From contig JABMNT010000227.1 in assembly GCA_013203595.1 (NCBI GenBank), forward strand, positions 1-64,000: DNA of 64,000 nucleotides. The letters run 5' to 3'. Of this stretch, positions 1 through 8,680 are shown piece by piece (the stretch's first letter is position 1; the number at the start of each line of letters is the position of its first letter). The notes below the pieces were generated by a model, which made no database searches, was not told where the DNA came from, and worked only from the letters and a program-made list of their open reading frames with translations. Position numbers and translations under genes: made by a program. This DNA is from Rhodospirillales bacterium. GTDB lineage: Bacteria; Pseudomonadota; Alphaproteobacteria; Rhodospirillales; Casp-alpha2.

Positions 1-554
1 ATATTGCACTGAGAAACAATCAGGCATTGCTCCGATTGGTAAACGAGTTGCTGGATTACGAAAAGATTCAATCTGGAACCTTGAGCATCAAGACATCTCG
101 TCACAATATATGTGATCTGACTTCAGAAATTGTTAAAAACAATCAGGACTTCGCGCTGGAACAGTCAGTCAATTTTGTCCTCAAAAACCAAGCTACTCCG
201 TGCTATGCCAATATACATGAACATCGTTTTGAACAAATTTTGAACAATCTGTTATCTAACGCAGCCAAGTTTTCGGAACCTTCAAGCAACGTGGAAATTT
301 CCCTAGACAGCGTTGACGGTGAAATTTTCCTCCGGGTTAAAGATCATGGATGCGGCATTCCCGAGGAATTTCGGCCGAACATTTTCGAACCATTTTCTCA
401 AGCAGATTCATCCTCGACCCGCAAACATGGTGGTACTGGACTTGGCCTGTCTATCAGTAAATCCCTGATAGAGGCTATGGGAGGAAGGCTTGAATTTGAA
501 TCTGAGGTGGATGTCGGCAGCACCTTCTCCCTGATTTTGCCTCACTCAGAATGA
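1..554 (+). CDS. sensor histidine kinase, C-terminal part (5' end outside window)
   Basis: The open frame runs in from the left edge, so the sensor part and the phospho-accepting histidine are not visible. What remains is the end of the dimerisation helix (LVNELLDYEKIQSG) and a full HATPase_c domain: N box NNLLSNAAKFS, G1 box DHGCGIP, F box FEPFSQ and G2 box GGTGLGLSIS. This is the ATP-binding half of a two-component kinase. The gene ends at TGA 552-554. The first in-window start-like codon (TTG at 27) is not a real start because the frame continues upstream in conserved kinase sequence. Base composition is clearly more AT-rich than the core genes after 3.3 kb. The partner regulator is not visible. 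Confidence 0.9.
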   Translation, partial: IALRNNQALLRLVNELLDYEKIQSGTLSIKTSRHNICDLTSEIVKNNQDFALEQSVNFVLKNQATPCYANIHEHRFEQILNNLLSNAAKFSEPSSNVEISLDSVDGEIFLRVKDHGCGIPEEFRPNIFEPFSQADSSSTRKHGGTGLGLSISKSLIEAMGGRLEFESEVDVGSTFSLILPHSE

Positions 555-680
555 CAGCCTCGGGTCAAAATTTGCGTTACCGTCCACAATGGGTTCAAAA
601 AGGTAAACGCAGGATTTCACCGAATTTTAGAATACAATTAACACTTCCTCAAACTTTAACTCAGTTCTCAGGAGGTAGGT

Positions 681-1304
681 ATGTTCTCTATTTTTCAAAC
701 AACGTCGCCGGTTCCACCATGGAACAAAGGAAAACTCATCGGCCAAAAGCGGCCGCTAACGGTCCGTCACGTATGGGAAGTCCGGACATTTTTGCGTATT
801 CGGAAGAAGGCGCGAGATCTGGCGCTTTTTAATTTCGCTTTGGATAGTAAACTTCGCGGATGCGACGTGGTTGCCGCCAAAATGGGGGAAATAGCACCAA
901 ACGGCTATTCCCAGCAAAGAGCCGTTATCAGGCAAAAGAAAACCGGTCGACCTGTAAAGTTCGAACTAACCAACTACACACGAAGTTCAATTGATTTGTA
1001 CCTGAAATATAGGAAAAACCGGGATTGCGAGTACCTATTCCCGGGGCAAAAGCCAAATGAACATCTGACAACGCGTCAATATTCCAGGCTTTTACATGGA
1101 TGGCTGAAACTGATCGATCTGGATCCTTCCGAATACGGGACACACTCGCTTAGAAGAACCAAAGCGACAATGATATATCGACAGACGGGAAATCTGAGGG
1201 CAGTTCAACTGCTTTTGGGTCACTCGAAAATTGAAAGCACTGTCAGATACCTCGGTGTGGATATGGATGATGCGTTGGAGCTTTCAGAAAAAGTAGATAT
1301 ATAG
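681..1304 (+). CDS. short tyrosine recombinase (phage-type integrase family)
   Basis: The 207-residue protein is almost only a catalytic domain. Visible active-site residues are the first Arg in LDSKLRGCD, Lys in QKKTGRPV, the HSLRR box (H-x-x-R), His in LLLGHSKIE, and the nucleophile Tyr in VRYLGVD, so it looks catalytically complete. It lacks the usual N-terminal SAM-like core-binding domain of phage integrases and matches the small orphan integrases found on proteobacterial plasmids and islands. AGGAGG lies just upstream of the ATG. It is followed by the regulator/Fic pair, supporting an accessory segment. Its length and position argue against it being the integrase of the 28-49 kb prophage. 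Confidence 0.88.
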   Translation: MFSIFQTTSPVPPWNKGKLIGQKRPLTVRHVWEVRTFLRIRKKARDLALFNFALDSKLRGCDVVAAKMGEIAPNGYSQQRAVIRQKKTGRPVKFELTNYTRSSIDLYLKYRKNRDCEYLFPGQKPNEHLTTRQYSRLLHGWLKLIDLDPSEYGTHSLRRTKATMIYRQTGNLRAVQLLLGHSKIESTVRYLGVDMDDALELSEKVDI

Positions 1305-1328
1305 GCGCCCTAAGTTGATAAAATATAT

Positions 1329-1376
1329 AGTTATGGCTTATTAAAAATTGACATTTAATAAGTCATAACTTATTTT
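1329..1376 (+). promoter_or_regulatory. promoter with built-in inverted-repeat operator for the regulator/Fic pair
   Basis: A 17-base inverted repeat (arms AGTTATGGCTTATTAAA at 1329-1345 and TTTAATAAGTCATAACT at 1354-1370, one mismatch) has an 8-base centre that contains most of a consensus -35, TTGACA (1348-1353). The right arm fills exactly the 17-base spacer before TATTTT (1371-1376), a good -10. A dimeric HTH protein bound here would cover the whole promoter. The obvious candidate is the XRE-type protein encoded directly downstream, giving autoregulation. The repeat is seen; the binding is inferred. Confidence 0.75.
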
Positions 1377-1409
1377 AATTACATATCTTTAATAGCTGGG
1401 ACTTTTGTA

Positions 1410-1883
1410 GTGGGCACTCAATCCAAGCTTTTTAACCTCATCCAACTGGATAACCAACTCGCAAAACTCAAGGCCCTGGCACAAACGCCACGGCCCCGGT
1501 CCGGTTGGCTCAAGACAATTAGAAAAACGCTTGGGCTATCAGCAAAACAACTGGGCAAGCGTCTTAACATATCGCAGTCCGCCGTTGCTCAAATCGAAAA
1601 AAATGAAGCGGAAGGCAAAGCCACACTGGAATCTATGAACAAACTGGCCTCGGCCCTCAATTGTCAGTTTGTTTACGCGCTAATCCCTCATGCGTCACTG
1701 AAAGACAGCGTAGACCAACAGGCAGTAAAAGTCGCGACACAGCATGTCCTGGGAACGGCACGGTCCATGTCCCTCGAAGACCAGGGGACCAGTGACGCGC
1801 AATCTCAGCTCCAGATTCGAATGATCGCAGACGATCTGAAAACAAGAATGCCAGGCAGCATGTGGGAAACCAATGACGATTGA
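1410..1883 (+). CDS. XRE-family HTH regulator, 'mobile mystery protein A' type (antitoxin-like)
   Basis: The 157-residue protein has a Cro/C1-type helix-turn-helix at about residues 31-75 (IRKTLGLSAKQLGKRL..SQSAVAQIEKNEAEGKATLESM). It begins at GTG 1410 (reading MGTQSKLFNL); no strong Shine-Dalgarno is seen. It overlaps the following Fic gene by 11 bases, so the two are translationally coupled. The order HTH protein then Fic protein is the known mobile mystery A/B pair, found together on mobile elements. Probable role: DNA-binding autorepressor, and possibly the partner that restrains the Fic enzyme. No copy of the Fic inhibitory motif ([ST]xxxE[GN]) is convincing in it, so direct inhibition is unproven. 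Confidence 0.8.
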   Translation: MGTQSKLFNLIQLDNQLAKLKALAQTPRPRSGWLKTIRKTLGLSAKQLGKRLNISQSAVAQIEKNEAEGKATLESMNKLASALNCQFVYALIPHASLKDSVDQQAVKVATQHVLGTARSMSLEDQGTSDAQSQLQIRMIADDLKTRMPGSMWETNDD

Positions 1884-2463
1884 ATATGAAGCGCCGGACG
1901 GGGCTACACCGTTAAACCCGGAAGAGCTGGAGCAACTGATACCGCTTCACATCACGTCTATGGCAGAGCTCAATGCGGCTGAACAAATGAATATTGTGCA
2001 GGCTGATATGTGGGCCTTCTCAAGAAACCGAAAGGGGCTCTTGGAGATTAAGTATGCGCAAGCATTGCACAAACGTATGTTTGGTGATGTGTGGCTCTGG
2101 GCAGGACGGTTTCGCCAACGCAATGTCAATATAGGGGATGTAGATGCTTATGCAGTCCCGACGCGCCTTCACCAATTGTTTGGTGACGTCCAACATTGGC
2201 TTGAGAACAACACCTATCCACCTGATGAGGTTGCTGTTCGGTTTCATCGCGAGATTACCTGGATTCACCCATTTGTTAATGGCAATGGTCGCCACGCGCG
2301 ATTAATGACCGATCTCATACTCAAGAAAATGGGGAGCCAACGCTTTTCATGGGGCGGTGGTGATCTGGTAAACGCGGGAAAACTTCGGTCGGATTATCTC
2401 GAAGCGCTTCGGGCCGCTGACGATCTCGATTTTCAACCCTTATTGGATTTTTGCAGGTTTTAA
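1873..2463 (+). CDS. Fic-family protein, 'mobile mystery protein B' type (toxin-like AMP transferase)
   Basis: The 196-residue protein carries an intact Fic active-site loop, HPFVNGNGRHAR, matching HPFx[DN]GNGRxxR, so nucleotidyl (usually AMP) transfer to a target hydroxyl is expected. The N-terminal ITSMAELNAAEQMNI resembles the ELNxxExxNI segment of this family. The region W-A-G-x-F-R with R-x-x-N-V-N-I-G is typical of the flap and core of Fic folds. It overlaps the upstream HTH gene by 11 bases and shares its promoter at 1348-1376. The pair is toxin-antitoxin-like in layout. The target protein cannot be deduced. Confidence 0.88.
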   Translation: MTIEYEAPDGATPLNPEELEQLIPLHITSMAELNAAEQMNIVQADMWAFSRNRKGLLEIKYAQALHKRMFGDVWLWAGRFRQRNVNIGDVDAYAVPTRLHQLFGDVQHWLENNTYPPDEVAVRFHREITWIHPFVNGNGRHARLMTDLILKKMGSQRFSWGGGDLVNAGKLRSDYLEALRAADDLDFQPLLDFCRF

Positions 2464-2650
2464 GCTAACAAACCGTCCGCTTTTTGGGGGGCTATTTAAA
2501 TGTGAAAAAGAGTCCGCAAAGGGTTCAATGCATCCCCGTTTACTGACCCATGCCAGGCATCCACAGCTAATCCGAACGAAGGCCTGTACTGTTAAGGGTT
2601 GTCGGACAAAGAACAGCACGCCGCGTCTCGCCTGTTGATGGCAGATCTGT

Positions 2651-3176
2651 TTATTCCTGCACTTCGGGTACCGCTGCAAAATTGATGATCTCTAAAATCC
2701 GTACCTGGTCGAGGTGGTCATCGGTTGCTTCGACGGGGCGGTCTTCAACTATCGACGAACAATCGGCCTGGATAGGCGAGAGGTGCGTCTTCGATATAGT
2801 CGGCAGCAAGGTTCAACGCATCGTTGACCGTATCGACAATGATACCTTTCACAACCGGGGCGCCATCGACGCGGAGGATCATATACTCTTTTGAAGTGTA
2901 TCCTCCCGCAATGCTGCGCATTTCGCGGATGATCTGCAACGGTGCCCGGTTCTCATGTGGCTTTGCGGTCGAAGCCCAAACCAGCGGACCGAGTGGTCCA
3001 ATGTGGTTCACGATATGGGCGATATCGACAATATCGCGAACCGCATCTCTTCGGCTAGATGCCGCCCGGACCTTATTGATTGCATTGTCTACGTCTGAAG
3101 GCGGAAGCCCAGTATTTCGTCTTGCTGGGCTGGAAAAAACCGGTTGATTGTCGCGTTCACTTGTTCTGAAAAATCA
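2651..3176 (-). pseudogene. frameshifted remnant of an unrecognised gene
   Basis: On the minus strand a coding-like reading runs from a stop at 3174-3176 through LPPSDVDNAINKVRAASSRR and GGYTSKEYMILRVDGAPVVK to IEDAPL near 2780, with the first usable start (GTG) only at 3011. That frame then stops at about 2745. A second frame continues coding-like sequence, SSIVEDRPVEATDDHLDQVR then ILEIINFAAVPEVQE, to TAA at 2651. The simplest reading is one gene broken by a frameshift near 2750-2780 and lacking its start. I do not recognise the family. It lies between the AT-rich accessory segment and the core genes. Nothing clear is seen in 2464-2650 or 3177-3328. Confidence 0.45.
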
Positions 3177-3328
3177 CCCCACTTAACAAGTGAAACCGCA
3201 GAGAAAATAGTACTTTGGTCTCAATAAGCGTGTGAACAGACAGCAGCGACCCGTTGGTCCGGGCTGCCTGACGCGGGCATTGGCGGCAGCGGACACCAAG
3301 CCCGGGCCGGTCTTTGATGGAATTCTGC

Positions 3329-4573
3329 TCAGGAAAACTTCGGTTTTTCGCCCAAATGCGCACAGGGGCCAACGGCGCAGAGCGTAACGTCGCCTTCCAG
3401 CAACTGCTGTGCCACCTTTTTCAGGCCGCTTTCATTGACCGCATCAATCCGTTCCACCGTTTCCTCAACGGTCATCGGCCGGCCATACATGGCGATCTGG
3501 CGGGCCATCTGCTCGCAGCGGGACGAGGTGCTTTCCAGCGACATCAGGATGCTGGCCTTGAGCTGGGCCCGGGCCCGGGCAATTTCATCGGCCGCAATCC
3601 CGTCTGCCAGTTTCGACATTTCAGCGGAAATCAAAGGCAGGATTTCTGCCGCTTCCTTGGCCCCGGTTCCCGCATAAATGCCAAACAGGCCACTGTCGCT
3701 GTAACTGGATAAAAACGAATAGATCGAATAGGCGAGCCCGCGTTTTTCGCGAATTTCCTGGAATAACCGCGACGACATGCCGCCCCCGAACAGGGTCGAC
3801 AATACCGACGCCGTATAAAAATCATCATCCAGATAGGAAACACCGTTCACACCGAGCATCAGATGGACCTGTTCCAGATCCCGCTCTTCGCGAAAATCGC
3901 CGCCGCTGTAGGTGGGAAGCGGGCGCGTTACTTCCGTCTGTTTGGGAAGTTTGGCAAAGGCCGCCTCGGCCAGCCGGGTGACATGGTCATGGTCCAGGTT
4001 GCCGGCCGCTGCAAACACCATTTGTGAGCCGGAATAGTTGCTGCGCATGTAATCGAGAATGGTGCCGCGCTGCATCGACTGGACCAGCTCAACGGAGCCC
4101 AAAATGGGCCGGCCCATGGCCTGATCCGGATAGGCGACTTCCTGGAAATAATCAAAGATGATGTCGTCAGGCGTGTCGTGGGCCTGGTGGATTTCCTGCA
4201 GGATGACAGTCCGTTCGCGCTCCAGCTCCTCCGGGTCCATGGTTGAATTCTGCAGAATATCGGCAATCATATCGACCGCCAGCGGCAGGTCCTGTTTCAG
4301 GATCTTGGCGTAATAGGCGGTGTTCTCCCGTGACGTATAGGCGTTTAAATGGCCGCCGACCGCTTCGATTTCTTCAGCAATGTCGTAGGCGGAACGGCGT
4401 TCCGTACCCTTGAAGGCCATATGTTCGAGCATGTGGGAAATGCCGTTTATTTCGGCCTTTTCATCACGGGTGCCAACATCGACCCAGGCGCCAACCGAAG
4501 CGGTTTCCACGTTCGGCATGCGGTCCGTGACCACCCGCAGTCCGTTGGCCAGTGTGGTTACCTGAACTTCCAT
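3329..4573 (-). CDS. M16-family zinc metallopeptidase (processing-peptidase-like)
   Basis: The 414-residue protein has the inverted zinc motif HxxEH (ISHMLEHMAFKGT, about residues 46-58) with the downstream acidic ligand region LERERTVILQEI, so the catalytic site is intact. The C-terminal half has the glycine-rich segment RGLAYSIYSF typical of M16B. The family is related to the mitochondrial processing peptidase beta subunit and bacterial PqqL/YmxG proteins; substrate unknown. Its ATG overlaps the thrC stop by one base (TGATG), so the two are translated as one operon. The thrC-M16 pairing is common in alphaproteobacteria. Confidence 0.93.
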   Translation of the reverse strand: MEVQVTTLANGLRVVTDRMPNVETASVGAWVDVGTRDEKAEINGISHMLEHMAFKGTERRSAYDIAEEIEAVGGHLNAYTSRENTAYYAKILKQDLPLAVDMIADILQNSTMDPEELERERTVILQEIHQAHDTPDDIIFDYFQEVAYPDQAMGRPILGSVELVQSMQRGTILDYMRSNYSGSQMVFAAAGNLDHDHVTRLAEAAFAKLPKQTEVTRPLPTYSGGDFREERDLEQVHLMLGVNGVSYLDDDFYTASVLSTLFGGGMSSRLFQEIREKRGLAYSIYSFLSSYSDSGLFGIYAGTGAKEAAEILPLISAEMSKLADGIAADEIARARAQLKASILMSLESTSSRCEQMARQIAMYGRPMTVEETVERIDAVNESGLKKVAQQLLEGDVTLCAVGPCAHLGEKPKFS

Positions 4574-5973
4574 CAGGCGGTTCCTTCGAGAGTCTTGATA
4601 ATATGGCTGCGGACTTTGTCCAGATCATTGTCGATCACGTCTGATTTCTCTTTTCGGTCAAAAAGGTCGGTTAAATGAGCTGGCAAAGCCGGGTGTTGCC
4701 CGGATGCCGCGGCGACGGCATCGGGAAATTTCGCCGGATGGGCCGTTGCCAGGGCAACCAGCGGTGTCCGAATATGTGGTTTCGCCCGGCGCGCCGCGGC
4801 AACACCCACAGCGCTGTGCGGGTCCAGCAGTTCGCCGGTTTCTTTATAAATAAGGGCGATCATGGCCTTGGTCTCTGCATCATCGAAACGGTAGCCTTCA
4901 AACAACTGGCGCGCCGCGTCGAATTGCTGCGGCGAGACGCTGAATTTCCCGGTCTCCCGAAAGCCGTCAATGCACCGCTTGACGGCAGCACCGTCGCGAT
5001 CGAACAGGTCGAACAACAGGCGTTCAAAATTACTTGAAACCTGGATATCCATGCTCGGGCTGATGGTCGGGTGAACCCCGTTCATCTCCATGGTGCCGGT
5101 TTCGAAAAACCGCGTCAGGATATCATTGCTGTTGGAGCCAATCACCAGCCGCTCAATGGGCAGGCCCATTTTACGGGCCGCGTATCCGGCAAAAACGTTG
5201 CCGAAATTTCCCGTCGGCACGGCAAAGGAGACGGCCTTGTCCGGCGAGCCGACTTTCAGGGCGGCCCAGAAATAATAGACGATCTGGGCAACGATACGGG
5301 CCCAGTTTATGGAATTGACCGCGCTCAGGTTCCATCGGTCCCTGAAATCCGTATCATTGAACAGGTTTTTCACCATGTCCTGGCAATCATCAAAGGTCCC
5401 TTTGACGGCAATGCAATGGACATTGGCGGCCATCACCGTGGTCATCTGTTTGCGCTGCACGTCGGATACCCGGCCATGGGGATAGAGGATAAAGATATCG
5501 ATGGCGGCACGATCCCGGCAGGCTTCGATGGCGGCCGAGCCGGTATCGCCCGATGTGGCGCCGACAATGGTAACGCGCTGTTGGCGCTTTCGCAGGACAT
5601 GGTCGAACATCGGCCCCAGAAACTGCATGGCCATGTCCTTGAAGGCAATGGTCGGGCCGTGAAACAGCTCAAGCAGATATTCATCTGTGTCGAGCTTTTT
5701 CAAAGGCGCCACTTCGGCGGTGTCAAAATGGGCATAGGCTCCGTCCAGAATGGCTTTCAAATCCTTATCGCTGACCGTATTACCGACAAACGGCTTGATG
5801 ATTTCAAAGGCCAGTTCCGGATAGCTCAGATTTTTCAGGGAGCGGATCTTATCGGCATCAAAAACCGGCCAGGATTCCGGCACATAGAGGCCACCGTCGC
5901 GGGCCAGCCCGGCCAGCAGGACCTCATCAAATTCCAGAACAGGTGCAGATCCTCGGGTCGAAACGTAGTTCAC
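4573..5973 (-). CDS. thrC: threonine synthase
   Basis: This PLP enzyme converts O-phosphohomoserine to threonine, the last step of threonine biosynthesis. The N-terminus MNYVSTRGSAP is typical of bacterial threonine synthase. The PLP lysine lies in HGPTIAFKDMAMQ, and SGDTGSAAIEA and PTGNFGNVFAG are the phosphate/PLP-binding loops. I start it at GTG 5973, preceded by GAGG, giving 466 residues, the normal size. The open frame extends to 6039, but the extra residues are not family-like and have no good ribosome site. The M16 peptidase follows with TGATG coupling. Confidence 0.95.
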   Translation of the reverse strand: MNYVSTRGSAPVLEFDEVLLAGLARDGGLYVPESWPVFDADKIRSLKNLSYPELAFEIIKPFVGNTVSDKDLKAILDGAYAHFDTAEVAPLKKLDTDEYLLELFHGPTIAFKDMAMQFLGPMFDHVLRKRQQRVTIVGATSGDTGSAAIEACRDRAAIDIFILYPHGRVSDVQRKQMTTVMAANVHCIAVKGTFDDCQDMVKNLFNDTDFRDRWNLSAVNSINWARIVAQIVYYFWAALKVGSPDKAVSFAVPTGNFGNVFAGYAARKMGLPIERLVIGSNSNDILTRFFETGTMEMNGVHPTISPSMDIQVSSNFERLLFDLFDRDGAAVKRCIDGFRETGKFSVSPQQFDAARQLFEGYRFDDAETKAMIALIYKETGELLDPHSAVGVAAARRAKPHIRTPLVALATAHPAKFPDAVAAASGQHPALPAHLTDLFDRKEKSDVIDNDLDKVRSHIIKTLEGTA

Positions 5974-6051
5974 GGGAGCCTCATTTTGGTATGCTTTTAA
6001 AAGTGGGCGTAGCCTAATCGTCGACCCCGGTTGAGGCAAGCGCAGCGCTGG

Positions 6052-6735
6052 CTATTTGCTTTCAAGCCGGGCGTTCAGGTCGTGCGGCAAATGTCCTGTC
6101 TTAACGTAAAGGATGCAGCCTTCCCGGCTGAACGGAACATGCGTGCTGCCGGCCGGGTTGCGCAGCCAGGTTCCTTTCGGGTAGGTGCCGGCTTCGTCTT
6201 CAAATACCCCTTCAATGACAAAGATTTCTTCGCCGTCGGGGTGCTGGTGCCCAGTAAACCGGGTGCCCGGCTGCCACTTAACCAAAGCCACGTTTTCTGT
6301 GCCAAATGAATGCAGCGGCATTACCGACAAACCGTCGACAAGCCCCGGTTGCCAGGGGCGGTTGCCGGTGTCCAGGCGCACGAAACTTTGGTCTTCCGGC
6401 GCCATCTGCCACAGTTTAACAAAGATCGTGCAGCCATCCCTGCTGTGTGGTTTGTGACGGGAGCCGACCGGGTTGCGGACATACATGCCGGGGCCGAAAT
6501 CTCCCGTCTCGTCAGAAAAGGTGCCGTCGAGCACCAGAAACTCTTCGCCGCCGCCGTGGCTATGGGGCGAGAAAAAGCTGTTCGGCTCATACCAGACCAC
6601 CGAGGTGGCGCGACCGGATTCCGCAGACTGGCGATCCAGCATGCGCCGATGAACGCCCGCAAGCGGTGATGCGACCCAGTCCATTTGCTCGGTCTCAATA
6701 ACCACGCGTTCGGTAAAATCGAAGTTCAGGCGCAT
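6052..6735 (-). CDS. double-cupin protein (ChrR-cupin-like)
   Basis: The 227-residue protein has two copies of a cupin barrel. Each has the metal-ligand pattern: HSHGGGEEFLVLDG with RNPVGSRHKPHSRDGC, and HQHPDGEEIFVIEGVF with RNPAGSTHVPFSREGC. The repeated motif RNPxGSxHxPxSRxGC marks it as related to the C-terminal cupin of the anti-sigma factor ChrR. The N-terminal zinc-binding anti-sigma domain is missing and no ECF sigma gene adjoins. It is therefore more likely an enzyme or a small-molecule sensor than an anti-sigma factor. A GAGGGAGA ribosome site precedes the ATG. Confidence 0.85.
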   Translation of the reverse strand: MRLNFDFTERVVIETEQMDWVASPLAGVHRRMLDRQSAESGRATSVVWYEPNSFFSPHSHGGGEEFLVLDGTFSDETGDFGPGMYVRNPVGSRHKPHSRDGCTIFVKLWQMAPEDQSFVRLDTGNRPWQPGLVDGLSVMPLHSFGTENVALVKWQPGTRFTGHQHPDGEEIFVIEGVFEDEAGTYPKGTWLRNPAGSTHVPFSREGCILYVKTGHLPHDLNARLESK

Positions 6736-6752
6736 GGTTTCTCCCTCGGTTG

Positions 6753-8246
6753 TCAGTTCAGGTAACGCTGACGGAGATGGTCCTTAAAGATCTCGGGGTC
6801 AAGGGCATGACCGGTCGCCTCGGTCAGCAGTTGCGATGCCGGCATCAGCGAGCCCTTGGCGTGGATGTTTTCACGCAGCCAGCCCATCAGCGGTTTGAAA
6901 TCTCCTTGTGGAATGCCAGCACTGATCGCCGGATCGGCATCCGTGGCGGCCCGGAAAACCTGGGCGGCGGTCATTGCCCCCAATGTATAGGTCGGGAAAT
7001 AACCCCAGGCCCCGTCGTACCAATGGATATCCTGCAGACAGCCTTCGCGGTCATTGGCCGGTGTAATGCCGAGCAGATCTCCCATGCGCTGGTTCCAGGC
7101 CTCGGGCAGGTCGGCCAGTCTCATTTCGTCATGGATCAGTGCTTTTTCCAGTTCATAGCGCAGGATGACGTGGGCGGGATAGGTCACTTCGTCGGCATCA
7201 ACGCGAATGAAACCGCGCTCAACCTTTGAATAAAGCCGGTGCAGGTTGTCGACCTCCCAGGCCGGGCCGCTGCCGTTGAAGGCCTGGCGGACCAGAGGCG
7301 CCGCATATTCGAGAAACCCGCGCGACCGACAGACCTGCATCTCGACCAGCAGGGACTGGCCTTCATGCATGCTCATGCCGAGTGCCAGACCAACCGGCTT
7401 GCGGCGGTAATCCTGGGGCAGGCCGCGTTCATACATGGCATGACCGGTTTCGTGTAAAACCCCCATCAGAGCCGAGGTGAAATCCGCTTCGTCGTAGCGG
7501 GTGGTAATGCGCACATCATCGGGCGTGCCGCCGCAGAACGGGTGCAGGCTGATATCGAGACGGCCGTAATCGAAATCAAAACCGAGCGCCGCCATGAATT
7601 TGACCCCCAGTTCGCGCTGGGTGGCGACCGGGAACGGCCCCTGCGGCATTTCGATGGCTGGGCGCCGTTCCTGTGCGGCCAGGACCTCGTTCAGAAAGCC
7701 GGGCAGCCATTTGCCCAGATCGTCAAAAACCGGGTCGATCTCGGCCGAGCGGGCGCCGGGCTCGAACTGATCGAGCAGGGCATCATAGAGGGACAGATCA
7801 AGCTTTTCGGCGACCGCCGTTGCTGATTCGCGGACCAGTGATAATACGGTTTCCGTATAGGGTCGGATTTTTTCAAAATCCGCTTCGGCGCGGGCCTCGC
7901 GCCAGACGGTCTCGGATTCGCTGCAGGCCTTGGACAGGGCAACCACCAGATCTTCGGGAAGAACCGTGGCGCGGGTCCATTGACGGCGGATCAAATCCAG
8001 GTTCGAGCGCTGCCAGGGGTTCAAATCAACCTGTTCCGTCGCCGCTTCGATCAGGTCGCCGGTTTCCGTCGCCGCCAGAATGCCGTGGCTGAGGGCTTTC
8101 AGTTCGGCGACCTGCTCGCCGCGTGCCGCCGCCGCACCATTTGGCATGATGGTCGCGGAATCCCAGTCCAGGATGTGGCCAGCCTCGTGCAACAGGGCAA
8201 GGCGATGAAAACGGTCTTCGAGTTTCGTGTAGGCGGATTGTGACAT
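6753..8246 (-). CDS. carboxypeptidase M32 (Taq family)
   Basis: The 497-residue length is normal for M32 metallocarboxypeptidases. The zinc motif HExxH is in GVLHETGHAMYERGLP, followed by the downstream glutamate ligand in GMSMHEGQSLLVE. DVRITTRYDE and the substrate-binding HPFCGGTPDD are also characteristic. It is a cytosolic zinc enzyme releasing C-terminal residues from peptides. It lies 17 bases downstream of nothing co-directional, with the cupin gene following on the same strand after an 18-base gap, so the two may be cotranscribed. It is divergent from the znu genes. Confidence 0.95.
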   Translation of the reverse strand: MSQSAYTKLEDRFHRLALLHEAGHILDWDSATIMPNGAAAARGEQVAELKALSHGILAATETGDLIEAATEQVDLNPWQRSNLDLIRRQWTRATVLPEDLVVALSKACSESETVWREARAEADFEKIRPYTETVLSLVRESATAVAEKLDLSLYDALLDQFEPGARSAEIDPVFDDLGKWLPGFLNEVLAAQERRPAIEMPQGPFPVATQRELGVKFMAALGFDFDYGRLDISLHPFCGGTPDDVRITTRYDEADFTSALMGVLHETGHAMYERGLPQDYRRKPVGLALGMSMHEGQSLLVEMQVCRSRGFLEYAAPLVRQAFNGSGPAWEVDNLHRLYSKVERGFIRVDADEVTYPAHVILRYELEKALIHDEMRLADLPEAWNQRMGDLLGITPANDREGCLQDIHWYDGAWGYFPTYTLGAMTAAQVFRAATDADPAISAGIPQGDFKPLMGWLRENIHAKGSLMPASQLLTEATGHALDPEIFKDHLRQRYLN

Positions 8247-8449
8247 GGTGCCCCCGGAGTGAATGGATTGCAGGCGACTGATATAGAGAGGCTTACGGGT
8301 GCTGGCAATTGCCGCGACTTAATAGCGCTGGTCGGCCTGTGCGCGTGGCGTTGATTGTGGCTCCCGTGATTGTTGGGCATTTGTCTGATGACAACAGGGC
8401 CGATGCGGGATCGGATTGAATTTTGTTTTGAAAACAGGCGGTGCCTATC

Positions 8450-8478
8450 TTGACAGAAATGTTATATTATAACATAAC
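8450..8478 (+). promoter_or_regulatory. promoter with Zur-type zinc operator
   Basis: GTTATATTATAACATAAC at 8461-8478 is an 18-base palindrome with one mismatched pair and fits the alphaproteobacterial Zur box. A consensus -35 TTGACA lies at 8450-8455, and CATAAC (8473-8478) is a weak -10 at 17-base spacing, so the operator overlaps the promoter core. It stands in front of the small ORF-znuC-znuB run. Zinc-loaded Zur would repress; binding is inferred. Confidence 0.8.
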
Positions 8479-8511
8479 AAAAAATATCTGAATTAATCCA
8501 GTTGAGAAACC

Positions 8512-8676
8512 ATGGCGCAGGCCGGAAATGATCACGCGGGACATGTCCACCGGACAACTCCTGCCCCCCGAATTCAGGCCTTCTCGCTGATGCGGGCGGG
8601 GTTGCCGCTGCGCCTAACGCTGGCTGCGGGCCTCAGTACGGTTGTCTGGGTTTGCGTTCTGTGGGCGCTGGGATAG
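8512..8676 (+). CDS. small membrane protein leading the zinc importer operon
   Basis: A 54-residue frame from ATG 8512 to TAG 8676 encodes a basic N-terminus (MAQAGNDHAGHVHRTTPAPR) and one hydrophobic segment, LTLAAGLSTVVWVCVLWALG. The N-terminal part has three histidines. It sits between the Zur box and znuC, 4 bases before znuC, so it is cotranscribed with it. Function unknown; a histidine-bearing membrane peptide next to a zinc transporter may assist metal transfer, but that is inference. Confidence 0.65.
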   Translation: MAQAGNDHAGHVHRTTPAPRIQAFSLMRAGLPLRLTLAAGLSTVVWVCVLWALG

Positions 8677-8680
8677 GCCC

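Noticed and set aside
551-832. 93-codon frame before the recombinase
   Set aside because: Overlaps the recombinase start in another frame; no ribosome site or family.
681-1304. Integrase of the 28-49 kb prophage
   Set aside because: It is 27 kb away with core genes between, lacks the N-terminal domain and groups by composition with the Fic module.
5071-6000. 309-codon open frame opposite thrC
   Set aside because: Shadow frame; thrC has all family motifs on the other strand.
6052-6735. ChrR-type anti-sigma factor
   Set aside because: It has two cupin repeats but no zinc-binding anti-sigma domain and no sigma gene beside it.
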